Position numbers and translations under genes: made by a program
In this document: positions 8,881 to 17,488 of the stretch, in pieces
Layout: each line of letters starts with the position of its first letter
Position numbering within the stretch: position 1 is the stretch's first letter
Assembly: GCA_029882975.1 (NCBI GenBank)
Contig: JAOUJW010000011.1
Span: 81,333 to 145,332, forward strand
Direction: 5' to 3'
Origin: Gammaproteobacteria bacterium
GTDB taxonomy: Bacteria; Pseudomonadota; Gammaproteobacteria; SZUA-152
DNA: 64,000 nt
Notes under the pieces: model-generated
Database searches by the model: none
The model's input: only the letters and a program-made list of their open reading frames with translations
What the model was told of the DNA's origin: nothing

Positions 8881-9642
8881 TCAATGGCATGAATAGATCG
8901 ATTTTCGCCCCGGATAAGGTGCGCCAAAAGCGTCCAAGGATTTCAATTCTTGCTTTACATAGTCCAAAATCGAAGTAGCACTCCAATATAAGCCGGGTTG
9001 TAGGGGCATACCCACTCCGGCCAAGGCTTTGGCTGTCCAGGTATTACACGTATTCAGCAAATGGTAATCGCCCTCGGCATCAAAAAACCAACTGGTTCCG
9101 GGGCCCGGCAAAGTGGCCACTACACCGGACGGACCGGTTTTAAAACTTCGGTCAAGATACAATCCCAAAGCGAGGAATTGCTTATCATCCAGACATAACT
9201 CTATTACCTCTCCAGCTCCACCTAAATGTCGTTGCGGTGAAGCACGCATTGCCACCACATGCATAGTACTATGACTTGGCACCAACAGAGCATTGGCCGT
9301 CAAGCGCAAAGATTGGCCGGGGTTCTGATAAAAGCGTTTATCTCCCCAGCCGAATTCCAGATATTGGGCTCCGGGAAAACGTGACGGTACTTGCTGAAAT
9401 ACAGGCATGTGAGCCAGTAAGTCCATATCCGCCAAGTCCAAAACCAAACCGGTATGCCATCCCACGCCGGTCAAATATATTTTGTGTTTTCGCGGCTTCG
9501 TCCCTATCAATGCGGCCAGTTGCGGCTGTTGAGAAACCTGACGCTCCACCTCAAGAGCCGTAATAACCTTTGGGCCGGAAGCACATGCACCCAGCGCCAA
9601 GACAAGCCACGCTACAACGTTTCTTACCAGGATGCTAGCCAC
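8881..9642 (-). CDS. DUF2459 family lipoprotein
   Basis: The 253-residue protein starts with a hydrophobic segment ending in LALGACASG, a lipobox, so it is probably a lipoprotein. The mature protein contains KHKIYLTGVGWHTGLVLDL, YLEFGWGDKRFYQNP and LLNTCNTWTAKALAGVGMPL. These are typical of the DUF2459 (TIGR02117) family, which resembles NlpC/P60-like papain-fold proteins in having ordered His and Cys residues (GWHTG and NTCNTW). The biochemical role is not established. It is followed by an unlinked region containing a pseudogene. Confidence 0.82.
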   Translation of the reverse strand: MASILVRNVVAWLVLALGACASGPKVITALEVERQVSQQPQLAALIGTKPRKHKIYLTGVGWHTGLVLDLADMDLLAHMPVFQQVPSRFPGAQYLEFGWGDKRFYQNPGQSLRLTANALLVPSHSTMHVVAMRASPQRHLGGAGEVIELCLDDKQFLALGLYLDRSFKTGPSGVVATLPGPGTSWFFDAEGDYHLLNTCNTWTAKALAGVGMPLQPGLYWSATSILDYVKQELKSLDAFGAPYPGRKSIYSCH

Positions 9643-9693
9643 AAAACCTCCTCTTCCCCGGGAAATCCAATCCCAGCCCCCACTCAGCAGGAA

Positions 9694-10023
9694 CTATTTA
9701 GGCGGTAGCTTCCCCGCAAATTGTACCGCTGTTTCGATCCAAGCCAGCAAATCTCCATCATTTTCAAAACCGGATTCTCCCACATAAATAAAACCTTTCA
9801 TCGGTCTGCCGGTGAAATCCATGATCCGAGCATGGGGCCGTGTTAAGCATTGCTCATAGGCATCCGGCCCTACCCGTAACATGAGCTCGCTTTGCACCAC
9901 CCCGCTGCACATATTACCGTTAATCATAAATGCGATCCCGCCAAACATTCTTTTCTCTGTTACCCCCGAATAGTCCTGTAGAATCTCACGAACCCGTTGG
10001 GCTACACCTTCGTCATAAGCCAT
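9694..10023 (-). CDS. TfoX N-terminal domain protein
   Basis: This 109-residue protein consists only of the TfoX/Sxy N-terminal domain. The characteristic segment is KRMFGGIAFMINGNMCSGV, followed by LMLRVGPDAYE and DFTGRPMKGFIYV. In Sxy/TfoX this domain is joined to a C-terminal domain and promotes competence-gene expression with CRP. Stand-alone N-domain proteins are common and their role is not known. The first ATG at 10023 lies close to the beginning of the domain. The 17-bp tandem repeat array is immediately upstream and could affect its expression. Confidence 0.85.
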   Translation of the reverse strand: MAYDEGVAQRVREILQDYSGVTEKRMFGGIAFMINGNMCSGVVQSELMLRVGPDAYEQCLTRPHARIMDFTGRPMKGFIYVGESGFENDGDLLAWIETAVQFAGKLPPK

Positions 10024-10049
10024 TTTGACTCCCCCCTGCGAGTCTTAAA

Positions 10050-10167
10050 TTGAAGACCTTTTCTGTGTTGAAGACCACAACTGAGTTGATGGCTCTTACG
10101 TTGAGGACTCTTGTACGTTGAGGACTCTTGTACGTTGAGGACTCTTGTACGTTGATGATCTGCCTCC
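10050..10167. repeat. 17-bp tandem repeat array, exact core with diverged flanks
   Basis: Three exact copies of GTTGAGGACTCTTGTAC occupy 10100-10150. Diverged copies (GTTGAAGACC..., GTTGATGGCTCTTAC and GTTGATGATC...) lie on both sides from about 10050 to 10167. The array sits directly upstream of the TfoX-N gene. The rest of the 10024-10354 gap has no convincing gene. Confidence 0.85.
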
Positions 10168-10354
10168 CAAAGCAGCGTCAATCTCTTGTCGCTCGTGTCA
10201 CAAATTGGACACATGCCTCTATGATTTGAACAAATATCACTCAAAATCAAACCGAATATGAATCGAGACATACTGGTGTAATCCTTGCATGCAACGCAAG
10301 TTGCGGCAGAGTATCCAACATGCCCGATAATATTCAAAAAACCGGAGGTGTGGA

Positions 10355-10507
10355 ATGTACGATAAGAAATTACAACTTCAAACAGTGGAACCGGAAACCA
10401 TTTACATCAGCAAAGCCGAACGTTACGAACTCATCGCCCTACTGGCGCAATCCTTACAAAAACTCAGCGTTCAAGTAACACAGACTGCAACAATCTCGAC
10501 TCATTAA
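10355..10507 (+). CDS. Small protein of 50 residues, unknown function
   Basis: An ATG at 10355 is preceded by a strong ribosome binding site (GGAGG at 10344-10348, six bases before the ATG). The frame is open for 50 codons and a strong terminator follows 8 bases after the stop. The product contains EPETIYISKAERYELIALLAQ and is predicted to be helical and amphipathic. I do not recognise it. The ribosome site, terminator and compact layout together argue for a real small gene. Confidence 0.6.
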   Translation: MYDKKLQLQTVEPETIYISKAERYELIALLAQSLQKLSVQVTQTATISTH

Positions 10508-10515
10508 AGAACACC

Positions 10516-10545
10516 AAAGGCCCGTTGCCGGCAACGGGCCTTTTC
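10516..10545 (+). terminator. Rho-independent terminator
   Basis: AAGGCCCGTTGCC is followed directly by its complement GGCAACGGGCCTT and a short T-run (TTTT). It lies just after the small gene that ends at 10507. It is a very stable stem that could also act on the other strand, where an A/T-rich tail (CTTTGGTG) is less ideal. Confidence 0.8.
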
Positions 10546-10681
10546 CAGTGAAACTGTCGCTGGAAGTTCCTGTTAAATTCATCTACATTCCTAAACAAGA
10601 TGCTGTATTTTCACAGGAACGCGACGGATTATTTCCAATCCAGCGTTTTAAGATTGTTTCAAAGAAACAGAGGCTAGTCAT

Positions 10682-10819
10682 ATGAAAAAAACCCTAAGCT
10701 ATTTTCTCGTCCTATTCATGTTGGTGGCATTTACCAGCGCTTGCATCGGTCCCCGAGTGTATGTACCCGGGCCTGGAAAGATAAAAGTGAAAAAACCACC
10801 CAGAGTATTGCTGCCGTAA
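10682..10819 (+). CDS. Very small predicted lipoprotein (45 residues)
   Basis: The frame starts MKKTLSYFLVLFMLVAFTSA with Cys21 next, which is a complete lipoprotein signal peptide with lipobox TSAC. The mature peptide has only 25 residues and is rich in Pro, Lys and Val (VYVPGPGKIKVKKPP). It resembles the many short entericidin-like or proline-rich small lipoproteins of gammaproteobacteria, but no family can be named. An AGAGG-like ribosome site lies upstream. It was found by direct reading rather than from length. Confidence 0.55.
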   Translation: MKKTLSYFLVLFMLVAFTSACIGPRVYVPGPGKIKVKKPPRVLLP

Positions 10820-10834
10820 CAATCGAGTCTTTAC

Positions 10835-10873
10835 CAAAAAGAAAACTGCCGTGTTGAAAACAATACGGCAGTT
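10835..10873 (-). terminator. Rho-independent terminator for the leftward gene at 10907
   Basis: AACTGCCGTGTTG and CAATACGGCAGTT (10844-10856 and 10861-10873) form a 13-bp stem with a 4-base loop. On the minus strand it is followed by TTCTTTTT. It fits the leftward gene that ends at 10907. Confidence 0.7.
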
Positions 10874-10906
10874 ATGCTTTGAACATAAGCGTCTTTGTTA
10901 TAACAG

Positions 10907-11293
10907 TTAACGTTTGATGCGGCTGATGGAAGTAATAGAATCCAATATCAAAAAATTGACTTCGGCAAAATCTTTCACGGTATATTTGCTATAGGGTTCA
11001 CCCAATTTTCCCTTGGGATCAAAAGCAACCGATAACAAACCGTCGCCTAAGTTACCTTGATCATCCCATTGCGCATATAAAATTCGACCGAATTGAAAAT
11101 TATGGCTAAAAACCAACAAATAGGAAAAACCAAATACATCCACTCGCAATCGCTGCGTCTCCAACTCTGTCACACTAAAGTGATTTAAACTGCCCTCAGA
11201 GTTTTTTAACTTTTCTTTGGCCAAACTCCAAAGCCCGGCCAGTTTTTCGAATTGCTGATCCTTCAACTTCAGACCATCGGGAAGTTTTGCCAT
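10907..11293 (-). CDS. Conserved-type hypothetical protein, cytoplasmic
   Basis: The 128-residue soluble protein has no signal peptide or membrane segment. It contains a helical N-terminal half (GLKLKDQQFEKLAGLWSLAK) and a probable beta-sheet half with FGFSYLLVFSHNFQFGRILYA, and it ends in basic residues (ISRIKR). I do not recognise the family. It is transcribed alone, ends at a good terminator and lies next to the helix-hairpin-helix gene on the same strand. Confidence 0.65.
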   Translation of the reverse strand: MAKLPDGLKLKDQQFEKLAGLWSLAKEKLKNSEGSLNHFSVTELETQRLRVDVFGFSYLLVFSHNFQFGRILYAQWDDQGNLGDGLLSVAFDPKGKLGEPYSKYTVKDFAEVNFLILDSITSISRIKR

Positions 11294-11452
11294 GCTTGCA
11301 CCTCAACGCTTGTTCAAATTCCAATCATTCCAGACACAGGGTAATAGGAACCCCGATGCAAGAAACACGCTATCTACGCCATGGATTGTAAAAATTTGGA
11401 TGGAATCATCTATAGAACGGAACGCGCAAAAAGCATTGGTACCGTCTTATGG

Positions 11453-12304
11453 CTACGCACTCTTATGTAGATAATAATCCACACATTCGCTTTCGCGACC
11501 ACGTACCACTCGCTGACCAAGCAAGACTCCCCGTGTTTCTGTAACAATAGTATGTTGTCCTTCATGGTGATCTTTGTCGTAAAAGTAAATAATCACCCAA
11601 TCCCTACTTCTTTGCAGCTGATGTGCCAGCGCTGTATTGGAAAACATAGCAGTAAAATGCCAGCCTTCTTTACTGCTGTGCATTATAGGCAACCAGACCT
11701 TGCCCTGGGGATTAAACCGCTTCGGAGCAATCTGAGGCAAATCTCCTGCACTCACCCGGGCCCGATAACGGCGATCGACCGCTAACAACAACTCAATCGG
11801 CGGCTCCTTCATGGGCAAATGTGACGGAATTCGCCTTCGTCCCAACACCTGGCTGAGCCAGGCCTGTACCATTAATACTTTCTTGCGGGTAAAGCCGGGA
11901 ACGGAGGCTAAGCGACCGTTATGTGCTGCAAGCTCCAAGGCTTCCAGTGAATGGATATGTAAGGTTTCCAAAATCTGATGCGCCAGCTTCGGCCCTATGC
12001 CGGGAATCTCTTCAAACAAGGCCACTGGGTCCTGCCCCGCCTTTAAACTTTCCAAGCGGCTCATTCGCCCCAAAGCCACATATTCATAAATAGAACGTGC
12101 GATACCTGCACCCACCGCAGGAATATCCAACAGGCCATTAAATCCTTTTTGTTGCACAATATCGGTAATTGCCTGCGGCAAAGACGCGACTTCCGCAGCA
12201 GCGCGGCGATAGGCACTAATCCGAAAAGGATTTGCCTGTTGTTGCTGCAACAAATCCGCAATTTCGTTCAGCTTTGAGGCAATTTCACTATTTTTCACCA
12301 ACAA
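11453..12304 (-). CDS. Helix-hairpin-helix DNA-binding protein with PolX-like N-terminal domain
   Basis: The 283-residue protein begins with the 8-kDa-type domain found in family X DNA polymerases: IASKLNEIADLLQQQQANPF, RISAYRRAA and a first HhH motif around LLDIPAVGAGIARSI. A second HhH motif follows (EIPGIGPKLAHQIL) and a third-like one (LASVPGFTRKKV). It lacks the polymerase palm and PHP domains of PolX. The C-terminal 100 residues form a separate, unrecognised domain with WLPIMHSSKEGWHFTAMFSN. It probably binds DNA gaps or ends. Its precise role in repair is an inference. Confidence 0.78.
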   Translation of the reverse strand: MLVKNSEIASKLNEIADLLQQQQANPFRISAYRRAAAEVASLPQAITDIVQQKGFNGLLDIPAVGAGIARSIYEYVALGRMSRLESLKAGQDPVALFEEIPGIGPKLAHQILETLHIHSLEALELAAHNGRLASVPGFTRKKVLMVQAWLSQVLGRRRIPSHLPMKEPPIELLLAVDRRYRARVSAGDLPQIAPKRFNPQGKVWLPIMHSSKEGWHFTAMFSNTALAHQLQRSRDWVIIYFYDKDHHEGQHTIVTETRGVLLGQRVVRGRESECVDYYLHKSA

Positions 12305-12457
12305 GCCCTCCGCGGTGAAATCGCTGACACCCCCTATATTTAATATTTAGACTTAGTCGCACTCCTTGTCATTGACCCAGATCAGACCTCTCGCAGTCTG
12401 AATAAGGTATATTTAAATAACCTTTATGGCTATTGGATCACTGTATGAGAGGCCGTC

Positions 12458-12736
12458 ATGACACACACAAACCTATTGGTGGAACAACACATTAAAAGCC
12501 ACATGTCCCGCCTTCAACATATTGATGAGTTGGCGCAAAAAGCCGAAAAATCAGGAGATGCGCGTGCCCAAGAAGAGTTACAAGCGCTGAAACAAGAACA
12601 AAATAAATTAGCGGATTATGTACAACAATTCAGCAACCAATCCGCGCAGCAGTTTCTGCAAACGGCCGGACCGATGGTCATGTGGGAAATCGTCGCCCAA
12701 CGTCTGGAACAACTGGTTGAAAAAATTCATCACTGA
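12458..12736 (+). CDS. Small coiled-coil protein of unknown function
   Basis: The 92-residue protein is almost entirely helical, with heptad-like spacing through IDELAQKAEKSGDARAQEEL and LKQEQNKLADYVQQF. It is followed by a short hydrophobic stretch (TAGPMVMWEIVAQRL). A GAGAGG-like ribosome site precedes the ATG. No family is recognised. Small helical proteins of this type often bind larger partners, but no partner is indicated by the neighbours. Confidence 0.65.
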   Translation: MTHTNLLVEQHIKSHMSRLQHIDELAQKAEKSGDARAQEELQALKQEQNKLADYVQQFSNQSAQQFLQTAGPMVMWEIVAQRLEQLVEKIHH

Positions 12737-12754
12737 CCAGCAACGGTCAGGTGG

Positions 12755-13411
12755 TTAATAACTTTCGATGGCCAAACAGCTATCGAGGCGGGATTTGACG
12801 TCTGAGTAAGGCAAATACCCATGACAAATCAGATGGGTTTCAGCGCCGTTGTCGAGCAATAAAGTGGGAAAACCCCGCACTCCGTAACGTCGAGACAGCT
12901 CAAACTGCTGCCAGGTTGCCTCCGTAAGGGCTGGAGAGTGAAAACAACGCGCAAATTCCTGCGCATCCAGGTACGGCGCTGCCAACTCACTCAGCACAGC
13001 CTCCCGGGTCACATCCTGTTTATGAACATAGAAGGCCTCTTGCACAGAAGAAAAAAAAGCCAAAACCGATGCCGGACACTGCTGTTTGATAAGCACTACG
13101 GCGCGACTGGCCGGTTCTGTGTCATAGACAAAACCCGCCGGTAGCGCATTGTCAAAGTTAAATGCTTGTCCGGTATGGCGTTGCACCGCCTGCCAATGAT
13201 GCAGGATCTCCTGCCGTAAGCCCGGATCCAAGGGCTCGGCAGCTCCCGGTCGGAGTCCACCGGTAATGAGTTCCAACACTGCACCCTCCTCAGTGCTTTG
13301 CGCACCCTCCCCAAACTCTTTCCGGATTTGTTCTATTACCGACGTAAATCCCCAACACCAGGAACACATAGGATCTGCGAAATACAATAAACGTTTTGGT
13401 GCAGTTGTCAT
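12755..13411 (-). CDS. DsbA-family (FrnE/2-hydroxychromene isomerase-like) thioredoxin-fold protein
   Basis: The 218-residue protein begins MTTAPKRLLYFADPMCSWCWGF, which is a thioredoxin-fold beta strand followed by a CxxC active site (CSWC). It has the cis-proline region GVRGFPTLLL near the C-terminus. There is no signal peptide, so it acts in the cytoplasm. The sequence resembles the DsbA-like FrnE/YwbO group. I chose the ATG at 13411. An earlier ATG at 13501 would overlap the upstream flavoprotein and add unconserved residues. It follows the flavoprotein after 14 bases and is probably the last gene of the four-gene redox operon. Confidence 0.85.
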   Translation of the reverse strand: MTTAPKRLLYFADPMCSWCWGFTSVIEQIRKEFGEGAQSTEEGAVLELITGGLRPGAAEPLDPGLRQEILHHWQAVQRHTGQAFNFDNALPAGFVYDTEPASRAVVLIKQQCPASVLAFFSSVQEAFYVHKQDVTREAVLSELAAPYLDAQEFARCFHSPALTEATWQQFELSRRYGVRGFPTLLLDNGAETHLICHGYLPYSDVKSRLDSCLAIESY

Positions 13412-13425
13412 TGCCCGACCGACTG

Positions 13426-14673
13426 TTACAACCAACGATGGTCTTGGTAGTTCCCGTAAAGCCACCGCTCCATACTGCGAGCAGCGATTTGACGCCCCCA
13501 CTTAAACTCTTTATACAACACAACAAATCGCCAAATATCGCGCAGCACGTTATATCGATCCCCCCAGGACAGAGCCATTAAGGCTTTGGGAAAATCCGCT
13601 TCGTGGGGCTTGGCAAACGCAATCTTTAAAGGGTTCCATTGATCTGTGGTTCGCTTAACTTCCGAGGCAATCATTTTACGATAAAGCTCCTGCACCGGAC
13701 GATTTAATCGCAACGCCTCGATGATGGACTCTCCGGAGATGGCACCGGAGTGCAACGCACAACTCATTCCCTCACCAATCATATTTAAAAACCCGGTGGC
13801 CTGGCCGGTAATCAACACATTCCCCTGGCCAAACACATAGCGATTGATTAAGGATGGACCGAAGTTCTCGGCGCAGCCTTCATGATCCGCTCCCGCCGGT
13901 TTTAGTTTTACGCCGTGTTTGTCTTCCAGGTATTGCTGTACAAATTCGTGGCGCTTATGAAAACTATCGCCACGCTTAAAACCTACACCTACAATCTGTT
14001 TGCCATCACGGGCATGACTCCAAGTGTAATGACCTAACTGGGGATGAAACCAAAAATGAAAGTAGTCCTCATCCAAAGGACACTCGATGATTTCATGAAA
14101 CTTCTGCCCCACAAAAAACCATGGAATCTGCTTAGGGTAATTAGGATACACGGAGCGCAATACCGGCGAACTGGGGCCATCCGCACCAATCACAAAACGC
14201 GCTTGCACCCACTGGTCCTCACCACCTTGGGGCCGAATTTTAACGCTGACCCCATCGCCCGAATCCACCAAGCTGACAAAGGAAGTTTGGTCCATTACCC
14301 GGGCACCACTGCGCTGTATGGCCCAATAATCGGAATACTTACGATGCAAGTGCGGTGTCGTACCGCCGAAAAAATCCATGGACATGGATACCATGCTGGG
14401 GAAATGAAAAGTGACTCCTCGGCACCAAGTAGGATCATGCAAGGCCTGACGAGGCAAAGGCCCGAAATTTTCGATAAGAAACCGATATCCTCGCGGTGAC
14501 AATATACCACTGCAGATTTTATGGCGTGGCAGTTCACGTTTCTCCACGATTAAAGTCTCCAGACCCGCATCCACCAAACGTTTAGCTGCCGCCGCGGCTG
14601 CCAAACTGGCTCCCACGATAAGCACATCCACTTTATGCGTCGCCTGTTGATCTTGGCGTTTTGCTTCTGTCAC
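13426..14673 (-). CDS. Geranylgeranyl-reductase-like FAD-dependent oxidoreductase
   Basis: The 415-residue flavoprotein has a dinucleotide-binding start VDVLIVGASLAAAAAAKRL (residues 15-33), with a modified GxSxxA loop in place of GxGxxG. The second FAD motif is FVIGADGPSSPV and the third is TGQATGFLNMIGEGMSCAL. These are features of the geranylgeranyl reductase/FixC branch, which reduces isoprenoid double bonds or transfers electrons. The start overlaps the Fe-S gene by four bases (ATGA), which indicates translational coupling. The substrate is not evident. A lipid or isoprenoid alkene is a reasonable guess from the family. Confidence 0.83.
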   Translation of the reverse strand: MTEAKRQDQQATHKVDVLIVGASLAAAAAAKRLVDAGLETLIVEKRELPRHKICSGILSPRGYRFLIENFGPLPRQALHDPTWCRGVTFHFPSMVSMSMDFFGGTTPHLHRKYSDYWAIQRSGARVMDQTSFVSLVDSGDGVSVKIRPQGGEDQWVQARFVIGADGPSSPVLRSVYPNYPKQIPWFFVGQKFHEIIECPLDEDYFHFWFHPQLGHYTWSHARDGKQIVGVGFKRGDSFHKRHEFVQQYLEDKHGVKLKPAGADHEGCAENFGPSLINRYVFGQGNVLITGQATGFLNMIGEGMSCALHSGAISGESIIEALRLNRPVQELYRKMIASEVKRTTDQWNPLKIAFAKPHEADFPKALMALSWGDRYNVLRDIWRFVVLYKEFKWGRQIAARSMERWLYGNYQDHRWL

Positions 14674-15608
14674 GCGAATACCTCAGCCAAATGGTGCACC
14701 GGCACCGATTGTGCCGTTTTAAATTCTGCCATATCTTCCAACTCCTCGACGATGATCCTCTTGATGTCATAGCCTTGGAGTAGATAATCAATTCGATCAG
14801 CCGCCGCCAATTCCGTATTGGCAAACCCAGCTCGCGTGGGTTGGGCTACCCTTTGCAGATCCAGATTCATCCTGCACCCGTAGTGATTACGCAGGTTGTC
14901 ATAGTAAGGGCGTAAGATGCGATAATCTGCGTGATAGATGCGTGCATTGAGCACGTAAAAATCTCCGGCTCCGATTGTCGCCGGCTTATCCAGTCGTCCC
15001 AAAGCCACGGCCAAACTGATGATGTCCCGCTCCGGTAGAACCCGCTTTAGAAAACCATACAACAAACCATTGTCCACCACCAGGGTTCGCGCATGCTGCA
15101 ATGATGTACTGAATTCGGCCACTCTGGCCTCGCTTACCGGTAAACCCAATATCAAAGACTGAATAATATCCTCGCCCAAATCCGATGCACAACGTGTCTG
15201 CCTCTGGCTATTCAGTAAGTCAGTTACCAAGCGCAACAAATCCGCATGGGCAGCCAGGGCCGGGCCGGGAATTAATAGTTGCGCCACCGGTTCCTCTTCG
15301 AAAACACGCTTGGATGACACAACCCCTTGACCATTCTCCAGTACCGCATTGCGCAAATCCACCATCATTTGATACAAGTCGATTTGGCGCGGGCAAGCCG
15401 CATGACAGGCTCCGCATAAAATGCAATGACGGGCTGCGACGGCAAACGCAGGATGTGTAAAAGACTCCGCGACGACCGCGCCTGCTTGCATGAGTCGAAT
15501 GCAATACTTGGGCGTCATGCGAATATCGCGACTGTCCTGCCACGAAGGACACACACTGACACACAAGCTACAACCGTGACAGACGCCGTGATCTATCCCC
15601 AGACTCAT
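14670..15608 (-). CDS. Two-[4Fe-4S] cluster electron-transfer protein
   Basis: The 312-residue protein contains two ferredoxin-type motifs, CxxCxxCxxxC at C10/C13/C16/C20 and at C62/C65/C68/C72 (CILCGACHAACPR). This is the arrangement of the GlcF/HdrC-type N-terminal domain. Downstream of it the CCG repeats of GlcF or HdrB are not visible, and the rest of the protein is unrecognised. Its start overlaps the stop of the FAD-linked oxidase by one base (TAATG), and it overlaps the flavoprotein by four. It therefore probably carries electrons between these two flavoproteins. Confidence 0.85.
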   Translation of the reverse strand: MSLGIDHGVCHGCSLCVSVCPSWQDSRDIRMTPKYCIRLMQAGAVVAESFTHPAFAVAARHCILCGACHAACPRQIDLYQMMVDLRNAVLENGQGVVSSKRVFEEEPVAQLLIPGPALAAHADLLRLVTDLLNSQRQTRCASDLGEDIIQSLILGLPVSEARVAEFSTSLQHARTLVVDNGLLYGFLKRVLPERDIISLAVALGRLDKPATIGAGDFYVLNARIYHADYRILRPYYDNLRNHYGCRMNLDLQRVAQPTRAGFANTELAAADRIDYLLQGYDIKRIIVEELEDMAEFKTAQSVPVHHLAEVFA

Positions 15609-17164
15609 TAGAAAATGACATCCCGATTGAGAATCATTGCCGGGTCTGCCTCACGCTTCATTTGTAAATGCCGTTCAACCACGGCATCCCCCAAGGCGCG
15701 ACGAATATAACCTTTCATCATTCCGCCAAAGCGATAGTAGCTGGTTTTCATTTCCACACCGATATCGTAGATCTCATTCTTGAAGGATTGCAGAGTATCG
15801 CGGCTGTATATGTCATCATGCAACATGGGTTCAAACTCACAACCGTAAGCCCACCCCTGTGCATCGGGTGGAATGCTGGAAAGCTCGTAATGCGCTTTGT
15901 GATCGTCACGAAGTTTAATGCCCACACAATATAAGGTATAAAACGGGAAATACTTCTTGCATACTGCGTTACCCCGAAGTACTGCATCGACAAATTTTTC
16001 TGTACTGGTCGCCAAGTCCGGTATCACCATTTGACGACCACCCCAATGGGTCCAAACGGCGCGGGAAAACACCACGGTTCGATCCAGCATGGTGCCATTG
16101 CGCATGTGATGTTTTGGTTGCAAATCGGGAAACAAGGTTCGTTTGCGCTGCAACAAATACAATGCTTCACGAAAACGCCATGGACGTAGCGTGTAATAGG
16201 CTGACAAACGCAGTCCAAACATTAATTCACCATAACCACGCAATCGGGAACGATAGGTTTGTTCAAAAACCTGTTGTTTCTCATCGGAATCAAAGGCCAC
16301 CAGCAAAGTGATGGCTTTATCCATCATGGTTAGTATGCCGGTGTAATCGCAAACCCCGTCACGGTCGACCTGTTGTAAATCCTCTATCGCTGTGCGCAAA
16401 TCACGGTAATAAAAATAGTGCATACGCAAGGGGGTATAAGGACGAATTCTCAGCGTGGCTTCTGTGATGACACCAAATTGACCGTATCCCAGAATCACCC
16501 GTTGAAACAGCTCTGGATTTTGCGAATCCGAACACTCGGCTATGTCACCGGTCGGTGTTACCACTTGTAAAGACTCGACCTGATCAGCGCTGCATCCCAA
16601 GCGGGCCGAATTCACATCGATGCCCCCCACACCCAAAGTACCTCCTACGGACGATGTCATATTCAGCGGGGCCGACAAATAATCCATATTTTGGCGCCGC
16701 AAGGACTCGGCCAGGGTATGCCAGTAAATACCCGCCTGCGTACGCACGGTTTGCGCTTGAGTATCAATGTGCAAGACCCGACTCATGCCGGTCATATCCA
16801 ACAACAAGCCGCCATAGGCGACTGACTCACCTTCAGTGGTTAACCCCCCGCCTCTGACCGTAACAGGCACCCCATGAATCTGAGCAGCCTTGAGTATTTG
16901 CGCGATTTGATCGGCGCTATGAGCCAAAACGACACCATGAGGTTTGCCGTAAGCAATTCCGCTGGCATCAGTCACATAGACGCCCAAGCCTTCCGGATTT
17001 TGTTCAACCTCAATTTGGGCCTGAACCAACTGACCAAGAAACGCCTGCCAGGAGGCACCGTTCCAACGTGACGCATTGGTTTGTTGGCGGGGAATGCCCT
17101 GTAGAGCATCATCGGCAACCGGGCAAAGCGGAATATCACCAATCTCAATCTGGGGGATTTCCAT
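15608..17164 (-). CDS. FAD-linked oxidase (FAD_binding_4 type)
   Basis: The 518-residue protein contains the PCMH-type FAD domain at about residues 60-250. Its signatures are PVTVRGGGLTTEGESVAYGG, then SSVGGTLGVGG and GQFGVITEATLRIRP. It resembles the plant DWARF1/24-sterol-reductase-like and GlcD-like oxidases, without a signal peptide. In GlcD-type systems this subunit oxidises a hydroxy acid and passes electrons to an Fe-S partner. The substrate here is unknown. It is the first gene of the leftward operon with the Fe-S protein, the geranylgeranyl-reductase-like flavoprotein and the DsbA-family protein. Confidence 0.87.
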   Translation of the reverse strand: MEIPQIEIGDIPLCPVADDALQGIPRQQTNASRWNGASWQAFLGQLVQAQIEVEQNPEGLGVYVTDASGIAYGKPHGVVLAHSADQIAQILKAAQIHGVPVTVRGGGLTTEGESVAYGGLLLDMTGMSRVLHIDTQAQTVRTQAGIYWHTLAESLRRQNMDYLSAPLNMTSSVGGTLGVGGIDVNSARLGCSADQVESLQVVTPTGDIAECSDSQNPELFQRVILGYGQFGVITEATLRIRPYTPLRMHYFYYRDLRTAIEDLQQVDRDGVCDYTGILTMMDKAITLLVAFDSDEKQQVFEQTYRSRLRGYGELMFGLRLSAYYTLRPWRFREALYLLQRKRTLFPDLQPKHHMRNGTMLDRTVVFSRAVWTHWGGRQMVIPDLATSTEKFVDAVLRGNAVCKKYFPFYTLYCVGIKLRDDHKAHYELSSIPPDAQGWAYGCEFEPMLHDDIYSRDTLQSFKNEIYDIGVEMKTSYYRFGGMMKGYIRRALGDAVVERHLQMKREADPAMILNRDVIF

Positions 17165-17236
17165 AGCACTACATTTTTATGACTAAAGAAGACGCAATTT
17201 AATGCATATGACTGGAAAAAAACAGACCTATCTACC

Positions 17237-17488
17237 TTATCGAGAACTTTTTACGGACACAGCCCATAGGCCCAAAATACCGCCCGCCATAAAAAACAGG
17301 GAAAACGCCAGATCGCCGCCTTTTACACCGGATATGACGGGTACATTCCACAGCAACGACAAGACGAAAGCACAGGTAAACAATGCCAAGCCCAACAGAA
17401 TATTAATCCGTTGCCATAGGGGGCGCCGTAGCCAGTCACAGACACGATCCGGAAAAACTGTTGTATTGCTATTAGCCCGTTTCCTCAT
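17237..17488 (-). CDS. Small membrane protein with two predicted transmembrane helices
   Basis: The 83-residue protein has a basic N-terminus, then two hydrophobic helices (INILLGLALFTCAFVLSLLW and DLAFSLFFMAGGILGLWAV) separated by a short polar loop. It lies just upstream of the redox operon on the same strand, 72 bases from the FAD-linked oxidase, and may belong to it. No family is recognised. Confidence 0.6.
   Translation of the reverse strand: MRKRANSNTTVFPDRVCDWLRRPLWQRINILLGLALFTCAFVLSLLWNVPVISGVKGGDLAFSLFFMAGGILGLWAVSVKSSR

Noticed and set aside
10002..10337. A 111-codon leftward frame across the 17-bp repeats
   Set aside because: It overlaps the TfoX-N gene start, includes the tandem repeats and has no ribosome site or family similarity.
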